Assembly: GCA_028583685.1 (NCBI GenBank)
Contig: JAMXIF010000058.1
Coordinates: forward strand, 15,335,594 to 15,399,593
Direction: 5' to 3'
Length of the DNA stretch: 64,000 bases
From: Petaurus breviceps papuanus
Taxonomy: Eukaryota > Chordata > Mammalia > Diprotodontia > Petauridae
Shown: positions 31,912 through 43,149 of the stretch, piece by piece
How positions within the stretch are numbered: position 1 is the first letter of the stretch
How the letters are laid out: each line of letters begins with the position of its first letter
Translations under genes and position numbers: made by a program
Notes under the pieces: generated by a model
The model's database searches: none
What the model was told of the DNA's origin: nothing
What the model saw: only the letters and a program-made list of their open reading frames with translations

Positions 31912-32045
31912 AGCAGGGGCTCTTTTCTTTTATGCATCATGGATCCCTTTTGGCATTCTGATGAAGACTAAGGAGTCCTTTACTGAATCAGGTATGTTGC
32001 CTACATTCATAATGGAAGGAAATAATGAATTTCAGTTATAGGTTG
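31912..32045 (-). mobile_element. hAT-type MITE, partial
   Basis: GGGGCTCTTTTCTTTTATGC, ATGGATCCCTTTTGGCATTC, CTGATGAAGACTAAGGAG match the reverse start of the family at 8,102. The far terminus is lost. Confidence 0.5.
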
Positions 32046-32264
32046 GTGACAATAAAGATGTAGTTGGGTTTTTTCCCCTAAGTTTCCAGACTTCCCTTCT
32101 TAGAGATGAATAAACAGAGCCAGAGAGGTTATATCCCAAAGACACCTAGGTCATAAGTGACAGAACCAAACTTTGAACATGGGTCCTAGGACTGCATATC
32201 CCAGGTTTCTTTCCACTAGACAACACTGTCTTGATAACATAAATATAGCAACTGAGAGAGAGAG

Positions 32265-32412
32265 AAGTAAGGAAGAAAAGGAAAGGATAGCGGAAGGGAA
32301 AGGGAAAGAAGAAAAAGGAAAGGAAGGAAAGAAGGAAGGAAGGAAGGAAGGAAGGAAGGAAGGAAGGAAGGAAGGAAGGAAGGAAGGAAGGAAGGAAGGA
32401 AGGAAAGAAGGA
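32265..32412. repeat. (GGAA)n microsatellite
   Basis: GGAAA-rich entry then about 25 GGAA units. Confidence 0.97.
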
Positions 32413-32539
32413 ACCTTTAGGAAGGGAAACTGGGTAAAAAAAATCAGCCCAAAGTCATTTTGAAAAGTAAATATAGACATCTAATCATTACTACCACTGG
32501 ACCAATCCTTATGAAGCAATTCTCATGTATTAGATGAAC

Positions 32540-33130
32540 TCCCATTTCACCTTAGTAAGTAAGGTGTCATGAGGGTATGAAGCAGGTAAGTTATCTCTTC
32601 AGAGATTTACCAAAAGTCATACTGCTAAGGCACTGGAGAGATAAAAATGGTTGAACTTAGACCAGGTCCTAGAAAACTAGAGTGAATCTGCTCTGCCAGA
32701 AGTCAGATCCCACCATTAATAATATTGTCACTCAGTTTTTAGCATTCATGAAGTACTTTTCCCTTATAACCACCCTCTATAAAAGATAGTACAAATATTA
32801 TCACCTCCATTTTAGAGAAGAGAGAAAACTGGGAAATAGAGTACTTTATGATAAGATTTAAGAATTACTCTCTCTATATATATATATGTATGTACATATC
32901 CACACATGTATGTGTGTGGGCATATGTTACATGCATATATGTAATCTATGTATGTGTGTGTGCATGTAAATTAGTATTAACTCATGATCCCAATTTACAG
33001 AAGAAAAAACTGAGGCTTAGATAAGCAAAATGTCTTTCTCAAGATTACATATGTCCCAGAAGTAGAGCTAAGACTGCACCCAGATCTTCTGGCTCCAAGC
33101 CTAGCCTCAGAGGTCCTTTCCAACCCTGTG
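32540..33130 (-). repeat. MIR fragments split by a TA/TG microsatellite
   Basis: Reverse MIR pieces at 32,540-32,700 (weak) and 32,715-32,840 (CTCCATTTTAGAGAAGAGAG). A TATA/TGTG tract occupies 32,872-32,965, then a second core starts at CCCAATTTACAGAAGAAAAA (32,988) and runs to about 33,105. Confidence 0.6.
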
Positions 33131-33139
33131 ATTCTGTGT

Positions 33140-33552
33140 ATTTGAGTGTTTTCCATAAATCATGCTGCATTCATACATCACTTTCTCCTTTTCCAAGATC
33201 TTTCTATCATCTTATTTTGGATTTTTATGACATCCTTGTAAAGCAGTTATGGCAGTCAGCTTCAGCATCATGTTACATAGAGGAAAATGGAGGCATGAAG
33301 CTGGACAGTAAACTTCAAATTAAGCACAGGATTATTCTAGTCATCCAGAAGCAAGGGAGGAAAGTTTCCACAGACTGAACCCTGATACCCCTCTATGGGG
33401 TCAATCAACTTCTACCCATGGGTCCTCTCCACTCAGATTTGGGTATAAGAGAACTAGGAAGATCTCTCCAGTGTAAATGGAGCATGTGGCCTGTGTAATT
33501 GATGGGTGTCTCTTAGTGATGACCAAGATTCAAACTCCAATATTCCATACAA
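33140..33552. other. mostly unassigned sequence
   Basis: A faint reverse MIR core (about 33,265-33,300). Otherwise nothing recognised. Confidence 0.4.
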
Positions 33553-33706
33553 TTAGAGGATCCCAAGGGCATAGGATGGCAGGCTGTCCACACAGCTGTC
33601 CGATGCAGGACTCTCAGTGCTGTCCATGTCCAGATACCTGATTCTTTTCCCGTTGTCCAATAGCTTTCGGTGCCACCTGGGATGTTCAGGTCTTCGGTTT
33701 ATTCCC
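33553..33706 (-). CDS. possible terminal coding exon, unidentified
   Basis: On the minus strand a pyrimidine-containing acceptor (GCCCATTTTCCAG, AG at 33,708-33,707) opens a single free frame of 50 codons ending in TAA at 33,555-33,553. The peptide is charged and non-repetitive (RYLDMDSTESPASDSC within it); the other two frames stop within 20 bases. Four CpGs in about 150 bp is high for this window. An internal CAG/GTATCT could act as a donor. I do not recognise the protein, see no partner exon, and the length is reachable by chance. A hairpin lies 27 bases upstream in this orientation. Confidence 0.25.
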
Positions 33707-33734
33707 CTGGAAAATGGGCATAATAGCAGCAGCT

Positions 33735-33814
33735 CCAAGAGGCCTGGAGAAAGGTAGTCTTTCTTCCTTTCTCACCCCCAAGGAAGAAAGGTTGCCTTTC
33801 TCCAGGCTCCTTGG
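33735..33814 (+). ncRNA. candidate small-RNA hairpin (pre-miRNA-like)
   Basis: The arms 33,735-33,769 and 33,780-33,814 pair in register over 35 positions with no bulge around a 10-base loop (33,770-33,779). I count 30 Watson-Crick pairs, 4 G:U wobbles and one A:C mismatch when read as plus-strand RNA. Inner perfect blocks are GCCTGGAGAAAGG with its complement and CTTTCTTCCTT with its complement. The minus-strand RNA would have 4 mismatches, so the plus strand folds better. Stem and loop sizes fit an animal pre-miRNA. No known miRNA is recognised. A chance inverted duplication is the alternative. Confidence 0.45.
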
Positions 33815-34124
33815 TTTCTCAAGGACCATGCCCTCATATAGCAGGAGGGATCCTCATCATGGACACCTTTCAGGGCTCCCCTCCCAGATTGACAGAGACG
33901 GACTTGGGCTAAGTCTGGAAGACTCTGTGGGCTGTTCGTTCTTGGTTGTTTGAGCACAAACTCCCACTTGCCATGTCAATATCCCAAGCTGAGGTGGCAG
34001 GGAAGGAAGAGGAGGTAAGAGAAGTAAGGTGAGGGAGGGGGGAAGTTGGTGAGAGGGGTGGGTAAGAAAGGTTCTGAAATCTGGACAACATCAAGAGCTT
34101 GTTTCCATGACAACCCTTCCTTAT
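33815..34124. other. unassigned sequence
   Basis: No repeat recognised. Purine-rich around 33,995-34,060. Confidence 0.4.
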
Positions 34125-34260
34125 TACAGTTGCTCAAACTGCAGCCTGTTCTAATCAGACGAAGCGCTGCCTATGAAGCCTTTCATTCAGTCTGATGCAA
34201 TGCCCTTGCTGGCCCTTCATGCCTTGACTCCCATTAGGGCAGGGAAGGGGAGATGCCTCA
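34125..34260. promoter_or_regulatory. weak candidate conserved element
   Basis: Repeat-free block with CTAATCAGACGAAGCGCTGC and TCAGTCTGATGCAATGCCC, with CpGs kept. Inference only. Confidence 0.27.
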
Positions 34261-34619
34261 AAGAGTCCAGGGGCCTCCAGTAGGCAGCATCGGGGCATCC
34301 AAAAGACAACCTTCTCTAACAAAGCCAGGGAACCTCAGAGCAGGAGGAATGGGGACCTAGAAGGGATGGGGGTGGGGGAAAGAGAAATGAGGTGAGAGGG
34401 AAAGAGAATGAAAGAGGTAGAGAGACTGGCAGACACGTGGGTGTCATCTATAGCTACATGTCAGTACAACTTGTGTCTGTGGATTCTTATCTGTGTGTCT
34501 GTATCCATCTGTGTGCCAGCTCGACTGTCTGTCAGTGAGTCTGTGTGTGTGTATGTGTCTACCTGTCTGTGTGTGTGTCTGCCTGCCCCGCTACCCTTTC
34601 CTTCCTTTCTCCGCTGTTG
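34261..34619. other. unassigned sequence with a TGTCTG-rich tract
   Basis: Purine-rich filler, then an imperfect TGTG/TCTG tract (34,480-34,585). No gene seen. Confidence 0.45.
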
Positions 34620-35140
34620 GGTAATCCCTTCATATCTTCTGTTTGGCTTTTTAAATTCCCCATTATCTGGCTCCTTCCTACCTTCCCAATCTCCTTATAC
34701 TTGAGTCCCCTCCATATTCTGTGGTCCATCCACACAACCCTTCTCGCTCCCATTTTCTGACTGCCTGGAATTGTCTCCCTCCTGCTCTCTGAACTTTTTC
34801 CCTGGCTTCCTTCAAGGCTCAACTCAAATCCCAGGAGACCTTTCCCTCTCTTTCCCCACCAGCCACTTCTCCCTCTTCCCCCACCCATTCATTCTTCTCT
34901 CAGAGCTTACTTCCAATTTACAGATTGTCAAAAGTCTGAGTGTAGCTTTGAGCCATTAAAGCTTCAAACAGCGCTAAGACTTTGGGAATCTTCTATGTAC
35001 ATAGTTTATCTGCATGTAGCCTCCTTTATTAAAATGTGAGTTTCTTGAAGGTAGGGACCACCTTTTTTGCCTTTTTTTGTACTCCTAACTCAGAACAGTG
35101 CCTGGCATATTGTGAATATTCTAAAATGCTTGTTGAGAGA
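34620..35140 (+). repeat. L2 LINE, 3' end
   Basis: CTTCTGTTTGGCTTTTTAAA, TATCTGGCTCCTTCCTACC, GGCTTCCTTCAAGGCTCAAC, TTCTTGAAGGTAGGGACCA, GTGCCTGGCATATTGTGAAT, then a TGCTTGTTGAGA end. Confidence 0.92.
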
Positions 35141-35379
35141 AGACTTCCTCTAAGTCCCCCTTATTTCTCTTTCCCCTAAGAGTACAGAGATCCTAAATCC
35201 TGCTTCAAAATGAACTATATAATTGGAGGCTAAGACCACAGAACAAGTACTTGGAGAAAATCGGGGTGTAAATATAGTCAAATGCAAACCTCCTGGAGGG
35301 CAGGGACATTCTATGTTCTATTTATTTTTGTACCCTCTGTACCGACAGATAGTACAAACTGGGTCCAGAATTGGGTTCA

Positions 35380-35561
35380 GAATTAAGAGGAAGAGGGACG
35401 GCTAGGTGGCACAGTGAATAGAACACTGTCCCTGGAGTCAGGAGGACCTGAGTTCAAAGTGGCCTCAGACACAACACAAAAACTAGCCGTGTGACCTTGG
35501 GTGAGTCACTTAATCCCAATTGCCCTCCAAAAAGCAACAAAAAAAAAGAATTAAGAGGAAG
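35380..35561 (+). repeat. tRNA-derived marsupial SINE with perfect TSD
   Basis: Body 35,394-35,547: ACGGCTAGGTGGCACAGTGA head, TAGCCGTGTGACCTTGGG, TAATCCCAATTGCCCTCC and an A-rich tail. It is flanked by the 14-bp direct repeat GAATTAAGAGGAAG (35,380-35,393 and 35,548-35,561). A small L2-like scrap (CTGGAGGGCAGGGACATTCT) lies just upstream at 35,293. Confidence 0.94.
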
Positions 35562-36430
35562 AAGAGAGAACTGGATTGCCATCAAGAAAATTTCAAAACT
35601 CCATTAATGACCTAAATCTGACACAAAGATCCAACTTTTTAAATGCTAGTATCCTACCAACAAGCTAGTGTTGTCATATGGCTACAAGTCACAGAACAAC
35701 GACATGGCATCCAAAGAATTAAAAATGAGTACCACACAGAAGACAATGGAGAGGGGCATGATGGGTGCTGTCAGGCTGCAACCTAAAACAAACAAGGAAT
35801 AGGATGTCAGCAGGAATAAATGAATGATGAGGGGGAGGGGAGGGAGTGGGACGAAGGGACTAGTCTAGTGACAAAAGTAAAAAGTAACAGCCTGAATGTT
35901 CCACTGGGATCCTCTCAGTGACAGGAAAAAGCCAGAAAAGTCATTATTGTGTTGGGAGGACGAGGACAAGGGTTACATAGGAAGGGCAGACGTGGAAGGG
36001 TTGTGGTATGTGTCCACATTGAGGGGATCCTAGGTCCTTTAGAGCATTTGAGTACTGCCCTCCCAACTCCTGGCACACAGCAGATGCTCAGTCAGTCATT
36101 GTTGAGTGAAAGGCAATGTCATCTCCATCTTCTTTTTGATGGTTTTCAGAGGCAGAGAGGAAAGTGGATACCCTGTTATAGGAAGTTGCTGTTACACTGA
36201 AGAGGTTGTAGGTTAAAGGCTTCCCAGCACAGGTGTAATTGTCTGTGATCAACCAGTCTAGGAGTCACTATTACCAGACAAGGAACATCTCCTGGTTTAA
36301 AAGATTGTCCTCCATCCAACATATGGGGGAAATTAGGTTCAGAGGGAGCCAAACAGTGTCAAAGAGTCAACCACTATATTTGATGGCAGAGAAGTGCTGA
36401 TCTCTGAGGAAGTAAGTTCCTTGAAGTAAG
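35562..36430. other. unassigned sequence
   Basis: No confident repeat. CTGGCACACAGCAGATGCTC near 36,070 may be an L2 scrap. No exon hallmarks. Confidence 0.4.
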
Positions 36431-36431
36431 T

Positions 36432-36668
36432 AGGGGGTCTCCTGGATGGAGTGCTGGACCTGGAGCCTGGAAAATCTGAATTCAAATCTAGCTTGGACAC
36501 ATACTAGATGTGTGACCCTGGACAAGTCATTTAACCCTGTTTGCCTCAGTTTCCTCAACTATAAAATGTGGATAACAATACTACATCCTCACAAGGTTGT
36601 TGTATCAAATGAGCTAATATTTGTGAAGCACTTAACAACAGTGCCGAGCACATAACAAATGCTTGTTT
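36432..36668 (+). repeat. THER1/MIR SINE, near full length
   Basis: GGATGGAGTGCTGGACCTGG, GTGTGACCCTGGACAAGTCA, CAGTTTCCTCAACTATAAAA, GAGCTAATATTTGTGAAGCA, ending at AACAAATGCTTG. Confidence 0.94.
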
Positions 36669-36884
36669 CTTTCCCTCCCTCCCTCCCTTCTTTCCTTCTT
36701 CTTTCCTTCCTTCCTTCCTTCCTTTCTTCCTTTCCTTTCCTTCTTTCCCTTCCCTTCCCTTCCCTTCCTTTCCTTTCCTTCCTTCCCTTCCTTTCTTCCT
36801 TCCTTCCTTTCCTTCCTTCCTTCCTTCCTTCCTTCCTTCCTTCCTTCCTTCCTTCCTTCCTTCCTTCCTTCCTTCCTTCCTTCT
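36664..36884. repeat. (TTCC)n microsatellite
   Basis: About 220 bp of TTCC/TTTCC units growing from the MIR 3' end. Confidence 0.98.
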
Positions 36885-37584
36885 CCTTAGCAACCCTGAA
36901 GCTACCCTATTCTTTCATGCTAAATAGTTAATGACCCAAATAGTGAAGCAAAGTACTGTAGGAGAAATGTGACAACCACATGCTCCATCTCCCATTGAGG
37001 GAAGTCCATCTACAAAGAAAAGAGATGTGTTTTATATTTTTACAGCTGGGCGGGGGGAGGTAAACTCTGATGAGGTAAGGACTTGGGCAATGAAGCCTAG
37101 GCAGCTGCTCAAAGTAATTAATTCTCCCATCCATCCTGGGGCCCTGGGAGTGGCCATGTAAGGCTCACCCCATAGATCAGTGGGGACAGGAGTCATACTT
37201 CCCTTAAAGCTTAAGACTTAAAGCTCCCCACCTGCCTTCTCCCTAGATGTTCTTGGAGACAAAGCAACAGAAGACAGAGCCAAGGGAGGCTGCAATCAGA
37301 TGATTCTCCTTGCCCCTGATTTCTCATCCTTAGAAAGTTTACTGAAGATCCTTTTCTGTTAGTTACAAACTTCATTTCCAAGCTGCCAGGGCTGCAAGTT
37401 TGGATGGAATGTACTCTAAGGCCCATGATCCTATGTTCCTGATAACATTAAAAAAATCTGTGGAGAGGGATGAAGAAGGAAAGAGAAAAAAGGTGGGGAT
37501 CGAGAATCTGAGAAGACTCATATTTTGCCTCTAAAATTCACTATTTCTCTCTGCTTGAGAAGTGCTCTAAGCTTGATTTGTTGA
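36885..37584. other. unassigned sequence
   Basis: No repeat or exon recognised. Confidence 0.4.
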
Positions 37585-37710
37585 TCAGTCAATGATCATT
37601 TATTAAGCACTTGCTACCTTCTGGGCACTGTGCTATGTGCTAGAGATAACAAAAATGAAACGGAAACATTACCTACCCTCAAGGAGATTACATTCTACTG
37701 GTGGCTTCCT
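37585..37710 (-). repeat. L2 LINE 3' end
   Basis: CAATGATCATTTATTAAGCA, TCTGGGCACTGTGCTATGTG, ACCCTCAAGGAGATTACATT. Confidence 0.88.
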
Positions 37711-37711
37711 A

Positions 37712-38099
37712 AAGTCCTGGGACAAGAAAGGATCATGAAGGTTTTTGTCCATTCCATCCTTAGCCCTCAGGGAGGACAGTATTCAATCCAGAAAACCAAA
37801 AGAACACGTTAGTATTGGTTGACCTGGTGTACAGAACAGCATGCTAGATAATATTAGACATTCCCTATGCCTGTATAAATATCTCTTTTAGGAAAGAGAT
37901 TGTCCTGGTGCTAAAGGAGGTGAGCACAAAAAATTGAATTTCAAAGACACCCAGCTCAGGGGGCCAGAGTTTCTCACCTAAAACCTTTCTCTTCCCCTTG
38001 AGGGTTCAGAGGCTGAGTCTCAACCATGGCCAAAGGTACCTGGAGAGGAAATGATCCCTATGAATCAGACGCCTGATAGGAAAGGAAGTGACTACCACA
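37712..38099. other. unassigned sequence
   Basis: Nothing recognised. Confidence 0.4.
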
Positions 38100-38350
38100 G
38101 ACCTATGCGTGACTGTGTACGTATGCTTGCGCACTTCCACAGACACACGTGCCCACAGACACACATGAGCACACACACAAACTAGCTTGCATTAATTGGC
38201 AGTGTGTAGGTGTATGTGTGAGAGCGCGTGGGGAGCCGTACATGTGACTGTGCAATTCAGGATCACAAGTGTAAGTAAGGGCGGCATCTGTAGCAGAGAG
38301 GGAGCCAAATCTGGAACTGCCGCACCGAGGAATCCTTAACCCTTTGTGCC
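38100..38350. promoter_or_regulatory. weak candidate element, CpG-containing
   Basis: About ten CpGs across 250 bp, an alternating purine/pyrimidine CACACG/CACACA patch and TTGCATTAATTGGCAG. It may be regulatory, or simply an old CA-type repeat with GC-rich flank. Confidence 0.22.
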
Positions 38351-39450
38351 CTGCTCCCTTCTTCACCCTCCCTCCTACCCTATCCCACCAAATCCCAAGG
38401 AAAGCTAGCTCTCTCTGGACTGTCTACGTTCAGACTCTGATGGGGAACCTGGGAGCACATCACTCAAGACACAGCCCCACCCACCGAGGCAACATATGCA
38501 CATGCATAAATCAGGTCTGCACACTTGTAGAGCATCACACTGAAGAATGTTCATGCATTCTTCTCTATGCTGCCCCCAAATAAAAACAACAACCACGATC
38601 TATGACATTAGGAGTCCTGGTCATTAAGAAGAATCCGATGTCCTTCCTGAGCTGTTAAATTAAAAAGAGGCTACATTCTTGATGTGGGAAGTAGGTAAGA
38701 GGCCCAGTTAGAAAATCTAGTTTAAGGAGCCCAGTCAGGGAGAGATGGCTGGGATCGCAGCCAGGGGAAGTGGTGGCAGCTATATTCAGTGAGTATTTGT
38801 GGATGTGGGAGGGTACAGCTTGCTTAGTTATAAGTAGGCAATCCAGATATATGGGCCCCAAGATGAAAGGATTTGATTGCCATTGGTATATGACCATGAT
38901 CTTGTCAAAATATAACCATAGTATGAAAATGCGTGGGTTTGCACACCATAGAGCGTCTTGGCACACACGGACAGACCATGACTGAAGGTCATGTTGACAT
39001 TAGACAGCTAATCAGTTGGCATCTGAAATTATATGGGGAACAAATAGGGACAACAGCCATATGATATGAATATTAACTGAGGAACCAGGATCGGTATTAA
39101 CCAGCTTGGCATGGCACAATGTTATTTCAGCTCTCACCAGATCTACCTCCTAGTCCCAACATACATACATACACACACAAATATCTGTGGGCTAGTGGAA
39201 TAATAGATCCTTCCAACATACTACAATGTCAATGACAGTCACAGCCCATCCACATCCTCTCAGTCTCTGTAATTCTCCAGAGCACATGCCCCCAAATCCT
39301 CCATAGAGGGTCCACTCGGTGTGGCCGTGGTCTTCCTTGGCAAACCTCAGCTCATCCTGCTTCCCCTTACTCTTGTTGTGACCAGGGCACCTGCTTTGCC
39401 AGGTGTAAGTGTCCTTCGTCTGGTATTTTTTATGACACTTTTCACATGAA
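38351..39450. other. unassigned sequence
   Basis: About 1.1 kb with no recognised repeat or exon. Confidence 0.45.
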
Positions 39451-39451
39451 G

Positions 39452-39705
39452 CAGCTAGGTGATGCAGAGTGTAAGAAGGCTGGTCTCAGAATGAGGAAGG
39501 CCTGAGTTCAAAGCCCACCTCAGACACTCACTAGGCGTGTGACTCCGGGCAGGTCACAGAACCTCCCTCAGTCTCATTTCCTCATCTGTAAAATGGGGAT
39601 AATAACAGCATCTACTTCATGGGATTGTTATGAGGATCAAATGAGACAGAATGCATACCCAGAGCTTTGCACACCTTAAAACCCTATGTAAACACTAGCT
39701 GCTAT
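39452..39705 (+). repeat. THER1/MIR SINE, full length
   Basis: AGCAGCTAGGTGATGCAGAG head, GTGTGACTCCGGGCAGGTCA, TTTCCTCATCTGTAAAATGG, GAGGATCAAATGAGACAGAA, CTAGCTGCTATCATTATG tail. Confidence 0.95.
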
Positions 39706-39727
39706 CATTATGGTTAAGAATTCTATT

Positions 39728-39770
39728 CTTGGGGTAGCTAGGTGGTACAGTGAATAGAGCACATTACAAC
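39728..39770 (+). repeat. SINE head fragment
   Basis: GGGGTAGCTAGGTGGTACAG..AATAGAGCAC: only the tRNA-derived 5' end of a MAR1-type SINE. Confidence 0.75.
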
Positions 39771-39821
39771 CTAGTGAGAATGCACTAGTTCCAAACAGAA
39801 AGTCATTCCCTTTCTTCTTCT

Positions 39822-39842
39822 CCCTCTCCCTCTCCTTCTCCT

Positions 39843-39873
<31 letters not shown>

Positions 39874-39973
39874 NNNNNNNNNNNNNNNNNNNNNNNNNNN
39901 NNNNNNNNNNNNNNNNNNNNNNNNNNNNNNNNNNNNNNNNNNNNNNNNNNNNNNNNNNNNNNNNNNNNNNNNN

Positions 39974-40014
<41 letters not shown>
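39822..40014. repeat. (CT)n microsatellite with 100-base gap
   Basis: CT on both sides of 100 unknown bases (39,874-39,973), a round placeholder size. Confidence 0.96.
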
Positions 40015-40016
<2 letters not shown>

Positions 40017-40769
40017 CCACTTCCCTCTCTTTTTTCCTCCCTCCATGGCTTTCTAATGATGAGGCAGAAATGCTGTGAACCTCTGAGTAAAGGCAGAGGT
40101 AGAGGTAGCAATCGCGTCAGTGAAAGAAGCAGCCTCCTGCCATCAGCTACCCTATCTCCCTACCTAGCTGCCATGTGGTCATTAAGGCATGGCACCGGTT
40201 TCTTTTATCTTTTTGTGTCTATTCTTTTCTGGTCTTAGGTGAATGAATACTAGTCACAGAATGGACCTTGGGAACTTCAGAAAGCCAGAAGATCCATCAA
40301 AATTTCTTTTAGTAACCAAGCAGAGTCCAGGGAGGAGTGAACCCTGAATAATAATCTATCTGACCCAATTCAGCAGTGAAGACAGGATATCCAACAAGCA
40401 AAGGTACAGCTTACCCTCTGGCTATGCCACACCCAAAAGTGAACTTGGTGGGGATGTTACAGATGGAAAAAGGAACCCCAGGGTCAGGAAGTACACCCTA
40501 AGTTGAAGGGGAGCCTGTCTTATAGAAAACACCTTAAATTTGAGAATAGTCTCCCACGGAGAAAATTGGTGCGTAGAAGGAAATGTATGCATGGCTTGAT
40601 AAAAGTGGGGATATTTGTAAAAGACCCTTTGAGTTTGAGTTCACTCTAGCCAGGGTCCAGGAGGTTGTGTAAAGGATAGAGTGGTTCCAGGGGATGTTCT
40701 TCTTCTGTCCTCGCTATATTTTGATAGTTACATTCTTGACTTAACAGTAGTTCAACTGTTCTTCTAAAA
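40015..40769. other. unassigned sequence
   Basis: No repeat or exon recognised. Confidence 0.4.
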
Positions 40770-41000
40770 GGATATCAACATAATAAAGAGATGTTTTCAA
40801 AATTAAACCAAACAATAAAGACAAATGCAGTTTATCACTTTCCCAGAAACAGTTAACAGTATTCTGATGTATTAACAATTTTTAATGAGCAGTGCCCATC
40901 TGTTGAGTTGAGATTGAAAAGAGAACTGTCAACACAGGCACCAGGACTAATTTGCTGATCATTGATGGACATTGGCCGACTGATGAACTTTTACAATGAC
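40770..41000. promoter_or_regulatory. weak candidate conserved element
   Basis: AT-rich but complex block with AACCAAACAATAAAGAC, CAGTTAACAGTATTCTG, TATTAACAATTTTTAATG and TGATCATTGATGG. No repeat recognised. Inference. Confidence 0.3.
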
Positions 41001-41119
41001 AAGCAAGAGAAACACACTTGCACTACTTTATATTAAACTGTTCCACCCAGGAGCTCTAAATCTAAATCTAATCTTCTGTCTCAGACACAATACACTTAGT
41101 GGTAAAATAACTCATTAGT

Positions 41120-42540
41120 AAACTGCTATCTTGGTCTTAGGGGAACCTTGGAGAACAAAAGAGGCACCTGAAAACTGAAGACAAGCAAATTACCCATTTT
41201 TCAAAAAGAGCCCACAAACTAAAGACTGATGAGCTTCCAAGAAATTCTTAGAAAAATTAGGATCATTAAATGGATGTCTTTTGAACACTTAGAAAAGAAA
41301 TCAGTGATCACTAGGTACCAGCTAGAATAGGTTCACCAAGGACAAATCATAAGAGACTAATATCTTTCCTTTTTCCCCCTAGGGTTATTAGACTAGTAGA
41401 TAATAGGATTAATGTAGACAATACTATATTTAGATTTCAGTAAGACATTTGACAAGGCCTTTCATGATATTTTTGTGAACAGGATAAATTGCAATATGAA
41501 TAACAATGGGATGAATTTGAAAATGGTTTAGAGACCAGATATAAAACATGTTGATTTATGAAAATCCATGTTAACTTGAAGGAAGATATCTAAAGGTATG
41601 TAGAAGAGGTCTGTCGTTATCCATACTTTCTTTACAATGTGTATTAATGACAGAGATGAAGACAAAGACAGCATGTTTATCAAATTTATGGATGAAGAAA
41701 AACTAGGAATAGTCACTAATTTGTTAAGGGGCAGAATTAGGTTCCCAAAATATTGCAGCAGATTAAAATGATGAGTCAAATATAACCAAGTGAAATTTAA
41801 TTAGAATTAATCTAAAGATCTTTACTAAATTAAAAATCAGCTGCAGAAATTCAGGATGGTTATTAGGGTTTCCATTGAAAATGAACTGAGATTTAGGCAG
41901 GTTGGAAATTCGATGTAAGTCAATGGTCTGATGGGGTAGCCAAAACAATGCTAAATGAGAATTTAGTTTGTAGTGTCGAAAGCATGGTGATCAAGGTAAA
42001 GACAATAATAATCATCTTGTATTCTGCCCTGATCAAACTAGGTTTATAAGTATGATATTCAATTCTGAGACCTGCATTTCAGAAGGAAATTAACAAACAT
42101 AGAACATAAATAAAGAAGAGAGCCTGAGATGGTGAGGGTGTTTTAATCCCTGTCATACAAGGGTAGGTGGAAGAAAATGGAAAAGTTTAGACTGGAGGAA
42201 ACAAGACTTAATAGAAACAAAATTGCAGACTTGGATTCTTTGAAAGTTTGTCATGTAGAAAAGGATTTATACTCATTCTACTTACCCCTACAGTGAAGAC
42301 CCAGGACTAGGGGTCAGGAGTTGTGGGGAGGGTGATTTCAGATTAGCAAAAGGAAGACCTTCAAATAATTAGAACCGTCCAAAAGTGAACTGGGTTCCTC
42401 ATGATACAGGCTATTTCTCATCACTAAAGACTATAGAGCCTCTTGCTGAGGATATGGTAGAGAGAATTCATGAACTGGGTAGGAGGTTGACGTAGCTATC
42501 CTTTATGGTTCTAACTGTAAGGTTTTATGATTATTAAAAT
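41120..42540 (+). repeat. L3/CR1-type LINE, decayed
   Basis: The sense CR1 reverse transcriptase region is readable: ATTTCAGTAAGACATTTGAC encodes the conserved 'DFSKTFDKAF' stretch. At 41,640-41,700 the catalytic FADDTKLG box survives only as FMDEEKLG. CR1 3' UTR text follows (GGAAGACCTTCAAATAATTA, GGTTCTAACTGTAAGGTTTT) to the terminal TTATGATTATTAAAA. Inactive by the lost DD pair alone. Confidence 0.85.
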
Positions 42541-43149
42541 ATATAACAGATATAAAAGTGATCTTCTCTCTATCTCTTTTAAACCATTCATCATGAATAG
42601 CAATAACAATAATGCCTCCAATCTTTACCATATAAAAGTGCCAAGAACTTTAACACTCACGCATTCACAAGTCCAGGCAAAAGCAGTTTTCGTTTTATTT
42701 CTGTCCTGAAGGGAAGCAAGTTGACACAGGAAATGGCCTAAGTTAGAGCCAAATGCTATAACATTCATAGCCTCCGTTGATAGATGCCAAAGGTTTAATT
42801 ATGCATCCCACCTTCATTGAATGTTCATCCAACACCCATATAGGAAATTCTTCTGATATAAAGTTCATCATTATGATAGCTTTTCTGCTTTCACCCAGGC
42901 CTAGTATGTCATCTGAGGACAAATGGTGAGTCTCTTGGGATTCCCTAAGCTGTCTAAAGACTCGATTCTTAATTATGTATGCTTGTTATATTAGTTTACA
43001 CAAGTTAGTTTCCATGAATTAATGTGTAGTGTTTATAATACATAAAGTAGAAATTATAGAAACTTTGGAGGGAAGTTACCATTCTATCTAAGAATATATG
43101 AGAAAGAAGAAGAAAAACAGATATCTTCTGACGTGCTCCTTAGATTTTT
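42541..43149. other. unassigned sequence
   Basis: AT-rich with no recognised repeat. AATTAATGTGTAGTG near 43,020 is unremarkable. Confidence 0.4.

Noticed and set aside
33735-33814. Identity of the hairpin with miR-185 (both contain a TGGAGA..AAGG-like run)
   Set aside because: The similarity is limited to a few bases; the rest of the arm and the loop differ, so no known miRNA name is given.
36664-36884. Regular array resembling spaced repeats
   Set aside because: A simple tetranucleotide microsatellite; no repeat-spacer alternation, and CRISPR arrays are not expected in a mammal.
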